Of a stretch of 64,000 nucleotides of DNA, positions 29,975 through 42,747 are shown in pieces. Origin of the DNA: Stropharia rugosoannulata (Eukaryota; Basidiomycota; Agaricomycetes; Agaricales; Strophariaceae). The stretch spans positions 1,674,001 to 1,738,000 of the forward strand of contig JANCIK010000011.1 in the NCBI GenBank assembly GCA_028532985.1, given 5' to 3'. A program made the translations under genes and the position numbers. Under the pieces are notes generated by a model that did no database searches, was not told where the DNA came from, and worked only from the letters and a program-made list of their open reading frames with translations. Positions within the stretch are counted from its first letter, which is position 1, and each line of letters opens with the position of its first letter.

Positions 29975-31633
29975 TCATGGTACTGGCATTCCGTCCGGTG
30001 GAGCCTTGAACTGGGGACTGTCATCGGTTTGCGTATCAGACCGGCAGGTGTCTTCGCCTGGAATATTAGACACTGACGTAGTCATTTCCTCACGTATGTT
30101 TGGCGGCGCAGAACCTGGAATGTCGTGGTGCATACTCGCCAGCGTATCGAGTACAAGCGAGTTTGTCTGCCTCCCGGCTTGGAACTTCGAAAGCGTTGTT
30201 AGTCGGGCTCCAGTGTTCTGCTTGACACCCCCTAATGCAACTTGCACAATGAGCAGCGTGGGCATTATTCCCTGGAATGGTACTACTAAGTATTTGAATA
30301 TTGATAGAAGGGGCCTGGGAAGTGCACCCTCAGCGATGCATGGACTCACCACCACGCGCATAGCAATTACAATCAGGTAGACCTAATCCATGAGCCTATT
30401 AAATTATATTGATGTAGATAACTATTTTATTCTCACCTTGTTTGCATTGGAGCTAGGATATAGGAGATATATTAGGAGAGATACCGAATAAATCAAGCCT
30501 GTCTCAACTCTAATTAAAATGAGCAAGCTGTTGATAATGTGTTGCGTAGTGACTCGTAGTATTATACGTACAAGATGATGACGGCTGTGTGGTAGCTAGC
30601 CACTTGTTTCCTTTGACCAGGTACGCGGTCTGCAAACTTAGAAATCCAAATAACACGCGTTACTAGCAGAAAACAGCAAAAGTTAGATCAGCTTCAAAAA
30701 AAAAAAAAGAAGCCTGGTCAGTCTATTAGTAAGTAGGTAGTACATACCCGTGATTGATGTCAGTACGAGGTTGATTGCAAATAAGCTCCAAACGTATATA
30801 TGAACAAATTTATTAGGGTCTGTTGCAAGTAGAGTTGGACCCATTCCAAGGAAACCCCAAACTGAAAATAAAAATGGGTCAAAACTGTAGAATCGAGGTA
30901 AATGACCTACTTACCAGTGTCAGCTACTACGAACACCGCAGAGAGAAGAACGTATTTTGATTGTGCCCATATTATGTAGCAGCGGTAAACCTTTCACACA
31001 AAGAAATTTAGTATATTGAAGGGTCGGTTTGCATGATGACTGTTTCCCTGACCAACGTAAGCTCAGCTACAAAGCTCGAAACAAACCGTTAACTGTTCTG
31101 AGTTTGATATAATAACGGTGTAAAGAACTTACTTGGATGCCACAAATATTGTATCTTTTCCCTGAACGAGCCGAAGGCCAAATTCAAATCTATTAGGGTC
31201 ACTGTTGACTTTGGGCAGTGCCCAAGATATTATGCGGAAGGTGAGAGCAAAGTCCACTGTTGACAAAATGAACATTGCGAGTGCCGGAACGAAAATAGAC
31301 CACTGCCGCAGGCGGCGCTTTCGTATTAACAGGGGGATACACAGGAAGAACAGTACGACGTGGATGCCTAATAAGTTGACGTACAGTATCAGTCAGACCA
31401 ACTCATGAACAAAACCTGAAATAAACAAGAATACCATAAAAAAGTGCATCAATCTGGCAGAGTCAGACACACAATTAGAAGTCAATATGCCAGGAGCAGA
31501 CCCAGGATGTCAATGACTATCAGCGAAAGGAGTTACAAGCTGCTCTGCTCACCATCCCTGCCGACGCAAAGAGCGTCGCTGCGGCCAGCACCTCATTCAA
31601 GGCCACACCACACAGACCGCTCAAAGCAGACAT
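29975..31633 (-). CDS. Multi-pass membrane protein, paralogue C
   Basis: Starts MSALSGLCGVALNEVLAAAT. Further landmarks: IDALFY+GIHVVLFFLC, FVAELTL, GIMPTLLIVQVALGGVKQ and a hydrophilic tail ending PPDGMPVP. Micro-exons are at 31435-31453 (19 nt) and 31053-31074 (22 nt). The tail shares FQAGRQT, MHHD, GEDTCR/GEDSCR and DTQTD with paralogue D, so C and D are the most recent pair. A 12-base A run sits in an intron near 30697. Function unknown; about seven membrane segments. Confidence 0.74.
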
Positions 31634-32285
31634 GAAAAGAGTTAGCAAACGATAGGAGGCGGAGGTGATGAGAATGGGATATACAATTACGGGGCATTTA
31701 TATCCTTGTCATTGCTTTGTCTGACCCCCCGCACACGTCTCCAGCTGCTATTCGCGTCGCTCGAAACCTTATATGTACATGACATTCCGGTCGGCATCAT
31801 TCATTTTGATACTTAGAAAGTGACAGCGGCGCCCGCGCCCGCGCCTGTGTGGAGCCAGCACGCTTATTGATTCTATTTATAACACTTGTACCGGAAGTAC
31901 GTACTGTAGCGTAACACATAAATAAAAGATAGCATGTTGTTGCCTTTATATGAACATACAACTACTTATTAAATCGTGGCTGAAGGGAGAAGCTCCAAGG
32001 ACCAAGTTTGGTTTAGTTACCGGACTGAAACGGGCGCTTGTAAGCTATAGGGTGGCCGCGTAGGATATGAGCCTGGCGTGTGTGCCCTACTTGAATTCTC
32101 TGTGAGCTATTAGGGATGCTCAAAGACGAGCTCAGGTTACGTTCCAGCTAATACTCGGTTAGGTATTCGATGGGACATACTGTATGAAATAGAATGCAAA
32201 ATTATAAACAATGTTATAATTTAATACACTGGTACTACTAAAGGCAGTACGATAAATAGAACGGTAAGACAGTGGTCAATTATTG
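31634..32285. repeat. Upstream region of paralogue C, duplicated upstream of D
   Basis: About 650 bp non-coding. Words such as gtgacagcggcg, gaccaagttt and aggcgcttg/gggcgcttg recur in the same order upstream of D (around 34077-34310). The C/D duplication therefore included several hundred bases of promoter DNA. A short GC-rich repeat of gcgcccgc units lies around 31830-31850. Confidence 0.6.
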
Positions 32286-33883
32286 TTATGGTATTGGTAA
32301 TCCATCCAGGGAGCGGGGATTGCCATCTGTCTGTGTATCAATTCGGCAGCTGTCCTCACCCGGGCTATCAGCAATTGAAGCAATCGCTCCGTCTCGCATA
32401 TTGGCCTGTGCAGAATTAGGAGGATCGTGGTGCATACTCATCGTATTGAGGACGACGGAATGTGTCTGCCTGCCAGCTTGAAACTGCGAGAGAGTCGCCA
32501 AACCTTTAGTACTGTGCTGCGTGATGCCCCCTAAGGCGACTTGAACGATAAGAAGCGTAGGCATTATTCCCTGAAATTAGACTGAGCATCTGGAGTACAT
32601 GCTGATAGAGGCGGCTGGGAAATGGTGCCTCTGATAGATGCACTCACCACTACGCGCATAGCAATTATAATCAGATACACCTGATGAGACCATCGGTCAA
32701 TTAAGGTTATAAGTTGTAGGAATTTTATCTTACCCTGGCTGCATTTGATGTGGGATATACGAGGTATATAAGGAGACACACTGAGTATATCAAACCCGTC
32801 TCGACTCTGATTAATCCTAATGAGCGAACCGTCTTTAAACACGATTTCCACAAAGGTTGTACGCACAAAATGACGGCAGCTGAGTTATAGCTGCTCACTT
32901 GTTTTTCGCGACCAGACACACGATTTGTGAATTTCGAAATCAAAAGAACACGTATCACTGAAGTAAGTGTGTAAAGTGCTCAGAGGGCGGTAGACGAGTT
33001 GTTTATCCCATAGCATAATGCACTTACCTGTGATCGATGTTAGTAGGATGTTGATTGCAAAAACGCTCCACACGTATACACGAGTAAATTTATTCGGATG
33101 CGATACCAGGAGAGAAGGACCCATTCCAAGGAAACCCCACACTAGTAGGTGTAGACCCGTTAGAATTTAGAACATAATGTTTCATAACGGCTTTTGATGA
33201 CGACTTACCAGTGTCAGCCAATACAAAGACCGCACAGAGGAGAACATATTTTGACCGTGACCATATCATATAACAGCGATAAAGCTTTAAATGAGGTCAG
33301 TAAGTCAAAAGAGATGGTCACATAGGGCATCCAATCTCACCAAAGTAAGTTCAGCTATGAAACTTTAAAAGAGACCATTGACGACATTAACACAACCGTG
33401 AAGTAAACACTTACTTGGACGCTACAAACAGTGTATCTTTACCCCGAATGAGCTTGATTGCAACTTGCAATCTAATGGGATCACTATTGGCCTTGAAAAA
33501 TGACCAAGATATTATTCGGAAGGTGAGAGCAACGTCCGCTGTTGACACTATGAGCATTGCAAGTGCCGGAAGGAAAATGGGCCATTGACGGAGGCGGCGC
33601 TTTCGTATCAGCAGGAAGGTACACAGGCCAAACAATATGATGTGGATGCCTAAGTTGTCGTGCCGTATCAGTCATACCAGTTACTATATAAGTCAAAGAA
33701 GAACAGACCATAGAAAAGTGCATCTATCTGCCAGAGTGGCCAGATAAACCAATTTCAAGACATCAATGACTGTCAACGGAAAATATAACATTCCCTGCTC
33801 ACCATCCCGGCCGTCGCGAAGAGCGATATTGGGCCCAGCTGCGCATCCAACACTGTCCCGCACAGGCCGCTCACTAAAGACAT
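32286..33883 (-). CDS. Multi-pass membrane protein, paralogue D
   Basis: Starts MSLVSGLCGTVLDAQLGPIS. Landmarks: IDALFY+GIHIILFGLCTFLL, FIAELTL, RCYMIWSRSKYVLLCAVFVL, GFLGMGPSLLVSHP, YVWSVFAINILLTSIT, LIYSVCLLIYLVYP, GIMPTLLIVQVALGGITQ. Micro-exons are at 33709-33727 (19 nt) and 33341-33362 (22 nt). All junctions traced are GT-AG. The C-terminal tail is serine/aspartate rich. Function unknown. Confidence 0.75.
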
Positions 33884-34684
33884 GTAAGCAGATCGAGGTC
33901 AACAGGGTGTGTCGGAGGAGGTGAGAAAGCCTGGATATTATAAGTCATGGGGCATTTAAATCGTTGTCGTTGCTCTGTCCACTCCATCTCGCGCGTGTGC
34001 GAATTCTGCAGCTGCGAAACTCTAAACATGACAATTCTGTCGGCAGAGGACCCTGTCGCATCATTCATTTCTAAAGTGACAGCGGCGCTGGCGTGGAGCC
34101 CAGCACTGATTCGCACATCCTGATGATTATTCATTTCGTATTACCGGAAGTAAGAGCTGATACCAAAAATAAGATTAAGCATGATGCTGCCTCTATATAG
34201 TCAAACAACTACTAATACAGACCTTTGATTCGTACATACGTAGTTGAAGCCCGAATGCTTAATGGACCAAGTTTTATCGTAACTCAATTGAGACAGGCGC
34301 TTGATAGGGTGAGCCCTCGGAGTTCTTGACTGGGTTCTAGGCTTAGGAAGACTCATACGACCCTACTTGCATTTGCGGTAACCTGTTAGGAACTTTCAAG
34401 AATACTCAACTGCGCATTTCATAACTGTTAAGAAAATTGAGAAGTTGGACGGCCTATGATCAACCTGTGATGCATATCCGCAAGGCGAGCAACAGGCGAA
34501 TCAATTACTTATTAAACGCCGACTCGGATTAACCACTTATCAAGCATTTCAGGTGTACATAGGTGTAGGTACCTTCGAAGTGATTTCTTTCGTGCTCAAT
34601 AAGCAAATGTCAAATGTTGGTCAAATGTGTTAAGGTGTTTGTGTTGCAAGGGGCTATATATTCACAGCTATAATCTCTACTATG
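33884..34684. other. Upstream region of paralogue D
   Basis: About 800 bp, homologous in part to the region upstream of C, otherwise AT-rich. No gene is supported. Confidence 0.5.
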
Positions 34685-34763
34685 GCCCGTTTAGCTCAGT
34701 GGTAGAGCGCGCCACTCGTACGTTGTTATGGTGAGGTCGGTTGTTCAAACCAGCCAATGGGCA
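34685..34763 (+). tRNA. tRNA-Thr(CGU): tRNA-Thr (anticodon CGU) with a 7-nt intron
   Basis: Seven-base acceptor stem GCCCGTT pairs with AATGGGC (one G-T), followed by discriminator A. The D arm contains the A-box-like TAGCTCAGTGG; the T arm GGTTG-TTCAAAC-CAGCC has the B-box-like loop. The anticodon stem CGCCA/TGGTG encloses 14 nt: a seven-base loop C-T-CGT-A...A with CGTTGTT inserted after the base 3' of the anticodon, the usual intron position. TTTTTT at 34765-34770 is a Pol III terminator. Identity rests on the anticodon read from the loop. Confidence 0.85.
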
Positions 34764-35174
34764 ATTTTTTGTGTTTAAAACTTCCACCCTGTTACTAAGT
34801 ATGATGAACACTTTTTTTAGGACTTGCGCCGTTGCGACTTGCGGTTTTCGCCATAATCACATTCTAGAATCTTTGAAGGAAATGATCTCGCAAGAGAGGA
34901 AGCTTCAGACGTTTCCGCACTCCGTTGGGCCGATTATGTACTAAAATCAAAATCAGCAAGCGCAGCGTAGGAAAGCGAAGTTAGCCATAAAAGTGTATCA
35001 GTCTGAATGAAGCACCTTGCTAGACGCGAGGAAGTCCTAACGGAAAGGGTGTCGTGGAGGTGGAGAAAACCACTCATCGCGTAAGGATACAGGGAGGCGG
35101 AAAATATTGTTACGATTTGAAGATACTACAATTGTTCTTGTACTAAACTACAGCATCGGGACACGGGATATTTA
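34764..35174. other. Spacer between tRNA and calmodulin
   Basis: About 410 bp with the Pol III T run at its left edge and the calmodulin 3' untranslated region at the right. No further gene is seen. Confidence 0.5.
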
Positions 35175-36131
<957 letters not shown>

Positions 36132-37197
36132 TGTAGGTTAGTGCGGTAGGGGACGTTGGGTATGTATGGAGAAAGTACAGTGACGGTTTTAAATGCAACA
36201 GTGACATGACCAGCATCAGCACCGGCAATCTCCGACCCTTTGTCCGCACCGACCTGCACTGCCGTGCCCCGTCGTCTCTGGCACCGCTTTGCATATCCAC
36301 TTTCTGTCTGCAGTGTGCGCGCGATAATCTGTTTGAAACGCAGCAGCCACCTCGTTGCATGGAAGATCGACCGGAACGAATATAGCAGCAAGTTGAAAGC
36401 TTGGATTCACTATCTGAAAAACCGAGGTTACGCCTCGGCCTCACTGCACAGTGAAGAGGGCATCGGCTGCGAGATAAACTCTACATAGCTGCACGCTCTG
36501 TCAATCGGATACGGATTTCAGCACTCTTGCATAAAGCATACTTATCAAGATGTTTTTACTCTGATTCCGGTGTGCACAGGATCGACTTGGAGAAACCTAT
36601 CGAAGCGACAATCACTGTTGGGCTGGCGCAACTGAATACCCTTCGAAGGAAACACCAAAAGGATAAGCTGTAGTAACAACTCGTACTCGTGAGTTAACGG
36701 GTATTGGGGAGCGAACTCTTCTAGTCCCTTGCAGATCAAGCAAACAGATGACAGTCTGTCAGCTAACATACAGAGCTTCTCTGAAGACAAGAAGAGATCA
36801 CACTTTTTTGTATACACTTTTTCTTTTCCCATTTCTCCAACGTTTCCGATCTCTCGATCTCAGTAGTCCCCGCTCTGGTGATATCACCATCATTAGATTA
36901 CCTTCCTGGGCTCATGTGCTGGGTAATATGCAGTACAGCGCGCAAGTGAAAGAGTCCGGCGCTGGGGATTTATTTTTTGAACCACCCCATCCTGTGCATT
37001 GCGTGCCTGCGCAGAATGTGCTGGAGTTTTGCTGGAGTTGCGCAGTTGTTGGCGCAGCGCGTGGCTGTGCGGATGCGCCTGTGCGCCACCCCTGATTATG
37101 ACATCATATCAGGCCCCGACTCGGAGACTGGGGTCTAGCATCGTATAAGTAACGACCCACCAAGCTGCCCACTATCAAACCCAAACCACACTACACC
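36132..37197. promoter_or_regulatory. Divergent promoter region, calmodulin / small gene
   Basis: About 1.07 kb between two divergent starts. A TATA-like cgtataagta lies near 37142, 55 bp before the rightward start codon. Open frames on the minus strand (36545-36832) have no recognisable feature. Confidence 0.45.
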
Positions 37198-37674
37198 ATG
37201 TCCAACATTCTCAACTCCGTCACAGACAAGCTCTCTGGCTCGAACAAGAGCACAGACGCCTCCTCGGGGAACAAGCCCAGCGGCAAGGGATCTTCTGGGG
37301 CTGGCGATAAAGAGCCGACGTTCTCCATCCTCCCCTATCCTGTGCGTGTTGCGTTGCCAGGTGCTTTCAACCGAGAGACCAAATGACTGACTGACGGATT
37401 GTCGATGTAGAACCCGAACGACCCCAAACTACCAGGAGAGAAAGAGCTCCATGGGGGTCTGAAGGCGGGAGCAGGTGGCGCCGCAGCCGCGTTCGACGCC
37501 CCCGGGCCATACATTCCCAGCCAGGAGATCAGGGACAGTCTTCCCCAGCCCTTGGTAAGGCTCTTATATTCTGTCGTTGAGAGGGATGGATGCTGATCAG
37601 TGTACGTGCAGAGCCGTGAAGAGTTGCAGGCGCGCCAGGCATCACTTAATCTTAATGCAGGCCAACGTCAGTGA
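37198..37674 (+). CDS. Small hydrophilic protein of unknown function (116 aa)
   Basis: Exons 37198-37341, 37411-37554 and 37612-37674, each a whole number of codons, GT-AG introns. Residues 1-40 are Ser/Lys/Gly-rich and probably disordered; the middle, NPNDPKLPGEKELHGGLKAG then PGPYIPSQEIRDSLPQPL, is ordered-looking and proline-rich; the end is SREELQARQASLN. There is no signal peptide or membrane segment. I do not recognise a family with certainty. The clean three-exon structure and a TATA-like element support a real gene. Confidence 0.7.
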
Positions 37675-38577
37675 AGAGGCTGCGGATGGTGTAGAATAAT
37701 GTTGTCATCTACTAATGCTGCTGAATGTCTTTCTGTATTTTGTTATAATTCTTAAGTAAATTTTAATTGTACTTGTTCTTGCGCTTGCAGCGACACGCAT
37801 ATAGGGGGCCGCCTGTGTGCATCTGTGCGCGCCACTGCTCTTTAAATTTGACCTTGCGCTTCCCTGCGTTTCCCAGAGTCTTATGAGGTCCTGCAGGCTC
37901 TGTGTGATCCCACGTAGTGTTCATGCACGGTGACACGCTTCGACAGCAGCCGCAATCCATCTTCTTATGCGCCTCTGTATCAAAGTCCGTTTCTATCCCA
38001 TTCTCCCTAAGCTTCTCTAAATGACTGTTGTCATTAGCAAACAGAACGGCGGGCACGGTTGTACCCCAAAGTCTGTATATAAACGCTTTTATGCGATCTA
38101 CACACATTCGCCATGTTTTCAGACCAATGGACGCGGATAATTGTTAGATTGGATTTGGAAATAGCAAGAATCTCCTCTCCCCGTGGCAGCAAGAGTTGGT
38201 ACTTCGACGGTACGGTGGCTACTGGCAAGGCTGCCCTCTATTTGCGTGTTAGTGGTAGGCAGACGAAGGAAGACGACCATTCCGCTTTTCCTACCAGCCC
38301 GGGCTCCCCGCGTGCCGCCCATGGAGTGCATCATAATTCATTTGTGTTGTTGCGGTGCTGTTAAGCATCCGAGAGATATATAAAGCAACGGGCCTTTTCC
38401 GACGACGAGAGACGGGACCGCAACTCGCAACCGTGAGTCAACTTCAAAGGTCTCCCTGACAAACTTACGAGGATAAACACGCCTTGAGACTCATCGAGAT
38501 CAATAGCGCAGGAGTCCACATGTTACATAGTCCCTTGCTCCATCGCTTCGCAAGTCACCAGAACGAAGGAAAGTCAT
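37675..38577. other. Intergenic region, possible minus-strand gene fragment
   Basis: About 900 bp. A minus-strand open frame of 114 codons (37763-38107) is Cys/Lys-rich near its end (MDCGCC, CRCKRK), with another open frame upstream at 38119-38334. I cannot join them convincingly or recognise a family, so no gene is called. Confidence 0.3.
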
Positions 38578-39627
38578 GTCGTCCGAGTCTTCGCCATTTG
38601 TGTGGGTCGTCACTGGATGCTCGCAAGTAGATCTATACCGCCGGGCACCAGAGTACATTCAACGACAAGTTCTCCTGCAGCTCGGGAATCGGCCGCGAAC
38701 TGGCGCTCGCCGCGCTCGAGCGGGGTGACAGGGTCATTGCGACCGCGCGCGCACAGTCCATCTCCGCCATACAGGACTTGGCGCGGTTCTGCAGCTCGAT
38801 GTCACGGCACATATTGACGATCTACGCAAGGTGGCGCAGGAGGCAGTGGGGCGATACGGGCATATGGACGTCGTTGTGAATAACGCGGATAAGTCGGCAG
38901 GCTGCGGAACTTGGCGCGGACTGGCTGATGGGCAAGTTTTGGTGTTTACATGGGGTACCTGCAAGGTGGATCGCTGGAGGAGACGTCGAACGAGGCTATG
39001 GTGGCCCAGTTCAAGTGAGTGAATGGCTGTTTTCTTTTTTACACCTATGTACTAACTCGTTCGATTAACACGAATGTGTTCGGAGCCATGAACGTTTCGC
39101 ACGCGTTCCTGCCCTACATGCGGGAGCGAGGAAAGGTACGATCGCGTTTATTGGATCCGTGTTTGGGTGGTGATAAGTCTGCGTCCGCTTAACCCATTCT
39201 GCCTGGGACTCGTGCACTGACTGTTTCCGCGGCAAGCCCGAACCCTTTCGGTGGCGCCTACGTCGCGAGCAAGTTCGCGCTGCGAGGTAAGTGTTCGGCC
39301 TCTCATACGCGTCGTGTTCACACATATATGCGCTGATATAGGCACGGCGGAGACTCTCGACCAAGAAATATCGCCGTTTGGGCTGCGCAGTATCTGCTTT
39401 GACTTTGGCTTCGTCCGGACGGAAGTTGCGGGAAAGGCGCCCTCGTTCATCCCAACTATCAAGGACTACGAAAAGGGGAACGAGGCGTACTTTTCCCGTC
39501 TTACAGGTACTTTCTACCGCCTGTTGATTGGCCCGGACTGTTATGTGGCGGTCAAGGCGCGCTGTGAAAGTGCGTCGAGATGAAGGAGTGGAAGGATGTT
39601 ACTTGTGCCACGAACTTGGTCATTTAG
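38578..39627 (+). pseudogene. Short-chain dehydrogenase copy 1 (broken)
   Basis: SDR-like throughout: FVWVVTGCS, then SGIGRELALAALERGDRVI, GHMDVVVNNA, AYVASKFALRG, IGPDCYVAVKA. Lesions relative to the intact copy at 40384: a loss of about 10 nt after the segment IQDL (near 38782) shifts the frame; the donor after NNA is GA instead of GT; one or more bases are missing in the MRERRKGTIAF segment near 39131; and the segment before IGPDCY is deleted. These make a functional enzyme impossible. It lies 756 bp upstream of the intact copy, same strand. Confidence 0.85.
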
Positions 39628-40383
39628 GGCGACGTTGAGAGATCGTTGTGCTGGAACAAGAAGTAGAGTCCTCGTTAGTATACGTGCATAAACTTACAGC
39701 GGATTTGAATTTGATTGCCGGTCCTACAACAATCTCCGCCTGAACGTTGACGCTCAAAACGCTCCATCCAGAGGCACAAACACACGAAAGCACGACTCTC
39801 GAGCACAGCGAAGCAACATGACTAGCTTGCCGAGGTCACTGCGAAAAAAGGTTAAAAGGTAGAAATGGATACGATATTGTCAGAATTTACTTAAGAAATA
39901 TCATACCACTGGGACGATCCCGCAAGTTACTTCCTAAAAGGTAATACTTCCGGGACCGCCATGTACAACAAACTCACTGCCCGAAGCGAGGTGTGTGATA
40001 AGAAGTTACTGTGAGCTTGACTCATCCAAAATACTGTGCTATTTATGTAAGGAATACGTCGTTTTCTGGGTAGTTATGTCCGTCTTTGGCTCTTATTTCT
40101 CATCGGGTATTGTTGATAATCGAGGTCTTTCTAGACGTATACAATACGTGTATCACACAATGTGTTGAACCACCGTGACAGTATTCATAACATGGGATTC
40201 ATGAGGATTAGGTTTGTAATCTTCGCCAAGAGGACCGCCCTCCGTTTTCAGGGAGTTATGTACATTTACGTGTGCTACATATATAGAGTACATTGGCCAC
40301 CTAGTCCATGGATATAAAATCCATCCGAATAGCTTTGAGGAGACTTGATCCAAACCCACATTACCTCAACTGCACTGAGAAAT
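39628..40383. other. Spacer between SDR copies 1 and 2
   Basis: About 760 bp that should include the promoter of the intact SDR gene. A TATA-like atatatagag lies near 40278. No gene is seen. Confidence 0.45.
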
Positions 40384-41634
40384 ATGACTTCCACCACCAC
40401 CACACCCTTTGTCTGGCTCATCACTGGTTGCTCGTAAGCCTTGATTTATTCTTATTGGTCGATAGTACTGTTGAGTGATTTAACCCCTAGCTCTGGGATC
40501 GGACGCGATCTGACCATCGCCGCACTCAAGCGGGGCGATAAAGTTATCGCCACTGCGCGCGCACAGTCGTTCAGCGCAATCCACGACTTGAAGCAGCAAG
40601 GCGCGGATATTATAGAGCTCGACGTGACCGCACCTATCGACGACCTCCGCCGCGTGGCTGCAGAGGCTGTCAGGCTGTACGGCCATGTCGATGTCGTCAT
40701 GAACAATGCAGGTAATGTTTGTTTTACATCAGACCATACTTGCCCTTGGTGACACATCTGTATAGGATACGTCCACTCCGGGTCTCTGGAGGAGACTACA
40801 AATGAGGCAATGGTAGCGCAGTTCAGGTGAGTCGGCAGTATACTACGTACCTAGTATTACTCGTTACCTATGTGCGAGTCTGTTATTAATGACCCCATTA
40901 TTATAAAGTACGAATGTATTTGGAGCCATGAACGTCTCCCGCGCCTTCTTGCCATACATGCGGGAGCGCAGGAAGGGCACCATTGCATTCATCGGATCCA
41001 TGCTTGGATGGTGGTAAGCACATTCGCCTAGTCCTAGTCCTCCGTGAAGTGCTAACGGATCATCGTGTCAAGCCCCAATCAGTTCGTCGGAACTTACGTC
41101 GCGAGCAAGTTTGCGCTTCGAGGTAAGCATCTACTCTACGCCCGTCATCTCGAGCTAAGCACCGCAGCACTAATATAATATTTATTAAAAGGTATGGCGG
41201 AGACCCTTCACCAAGAGATCGCGCCGTTTGGTCTCAACAGCATCAGTTTTGATTTTGGCGTTTTCCGGACACAAGTCCTGGGAAAGGCTGCGTCCTTCCC
41301 ATCCACGATTCAGGACTACAAAGAGATTAGTGATGCAGTCTCTGCAGTTATGCAAAGTATGGTCATCCATTAACCGCGGTATGCATGAGACATTTAAGCT
41401 CACGGTATCTATCACTTAGATGCACACGGTAATCAGCCTGGCGACCCTGTGAAGGCGGTGAACATTATAATCGACGTGGTGAAAGGCGAGGGCGCCGCGA
41501 AGGGCAAGAAAATACCCAGCAACCTGTTGATTGGGCCCGACTGCTACCAGGTGGTCAAGGCGACTTGCGAGGCGTCTTTGGCGGTAATAGAGGAGTGGAA
41601 GGATGTCACTAGCAGCACCAACTTTACCGATTAG
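40384..41634 (+). CDS. Short-chain dehydrogenase/reductase, intact copy 2
   Basis: Classical NAD(P)-dependent SDR of 288 residues. Exons 40384-40433, 40491-40711, 40766-40826, 40909-41013, 41073-41122, 41192-41356 and 41420-41634, total 867 nt. It shows the cofactor motif TGCSSGIG (split by intron 1), NNAG, the catalytic serine region FIGSMLGW and the catalytic YVASK. The substrate is unknown; the sequence type is that of fungal SDRs acting on alcohols or ketones of small metabolites. Of at least seven related sequences in the next 13 kb, this is the only one with no visible lesion. Confidence 0.88.
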
Positions 41635-42114
41635 GTGCTATAAGGACCAACAATGGGAGAAAGGTAGACTGGCGTTTGACACGCGCTTCGATGCTGGAGG
41701 TGCCGTACCAAGAAAGGTGTATTCAATTTACTGAGTTCTCGGGGAAAGCGAAACATGTATGGAATCATTGTTTAGTATTTATCAGACTTGTTGGTTGGAT
41801 GGAGTCCTTCCAATGTACTTAATGGGAACGCTACCAGTTTTATCCCATGTTTTCGTTGTGTCAAGCCTTCCATAAACCAAACTTATTTATAGTTTGGTGT
41901 CAGAACAGACCCCACCACAGTATGTATATAGGAAAAGAGCAGACGTTGCTTCCCAAATAGAGCAGCCACAGAGCGACTGACATTCGCCTGACAAGTTCCT
42001 ACTTTGCAATAATGCAGAATGACGCCCTATATGGCAGAGAGGCTGAACAGAGGACAATTTTTGTCTTTTCCTCAACGAGCTGTAAATTTAAGTAGAATAC
42101 ATTAATGGCAAGAA
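41635..42114. other. Intergenic region
   Basis: About 480 bp between convergent genes. Nothing coding is seen. Confidence 0.5.
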
Positions 42115-42747
42115 TTAGATACCCGGTTCGTCCATGCCCGCAAACGACTCAACACCGTGTATGATTCCCCCCATCACACCAGGCCCATCTTGTTCTTTGG
42201 CGTGCTTCGCTGCCTCCTCCTCTTCCGGTGCCGGCTTGCTCAGCAGAACTTTCACAGCCTCCCCGGTCTCCTTGGCCGCGACTGACGACAGACTAGCGGG
42301 GGGCACGTACGCGCGCACCGCACCTGCAATTGCTGACGCGAGTTCCTTCGACGGCATACCGAGCGCGTCAGCCAGCGCGCTGATCCGGTCCTCCACGTCC
42401 TGCTCCCTGCCCTTCCCTCTTCCACCCGTTTTTGCTTTCGTGTTCGTGTCGGCCTGCCACGCGGCCTGGACTGGCTGCTGTCGACCTAGCGCGAGGTTCC
42501 ACCAGCCGCCAACGTCACGTTTGTGATTCACGAGGCGATACGTGTAGAACGTGCAGAGTAGGGCAGTGAGCCCAAAGAGGATATAGATGAACCTGCTGAG
42601 GCGCGTATGGGACAGCGGCGGGGACACCGGCCGCATGCTCTGTTGATCGCGCTGGGGTGGTAGGTTCTTCGCCGTGTCCCCTGGCGAACTGGTTACGTTA
42701 CTGTGCTGGGGAGATGTGCGCTTTCTTGTAGTTGGGCTGCTCGACAT
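42115..42747 (-). CDS. Single-pass membrane protein of unknown function
   Basis: Single-exon frame of 210 codons. An N-terminal disordered Ser/Pro/Arg-rich segment (1-48) precedes one hydrophobic helix (about 49-70, FIYILFGLTALLCTFYTY). Then comes a positively charged linker (KAKTGGRGKGRE) and an Ala-rich helical region with DRISALADALGMPSKELASA, ending in an acidic segment. There is no cleavable signal peptide; a signal anchor is likely. Family not recognised. Length, codon use and domain-like layout support a real gene. Confidence 0.7.
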   Translation of the reverse strand: MSSSPTTRKRTSPQHSNVTSSPGDTAKNLPPQRDQQSMRPVSPPLSHTRLSRFIYILFGLTALLCTFYTYRLVNHKRDVGGWWNLALGRQQPVQAAWQADTNTKAKTGGRGKGREQDVEDRISALADALGMPSKELASAIAGAVRAYVPPASLSSVAAKETGEAVKVLLSKPAPEEEEAAKHAKEQDGPGVMGGIIHGVESFAGMDEPGI

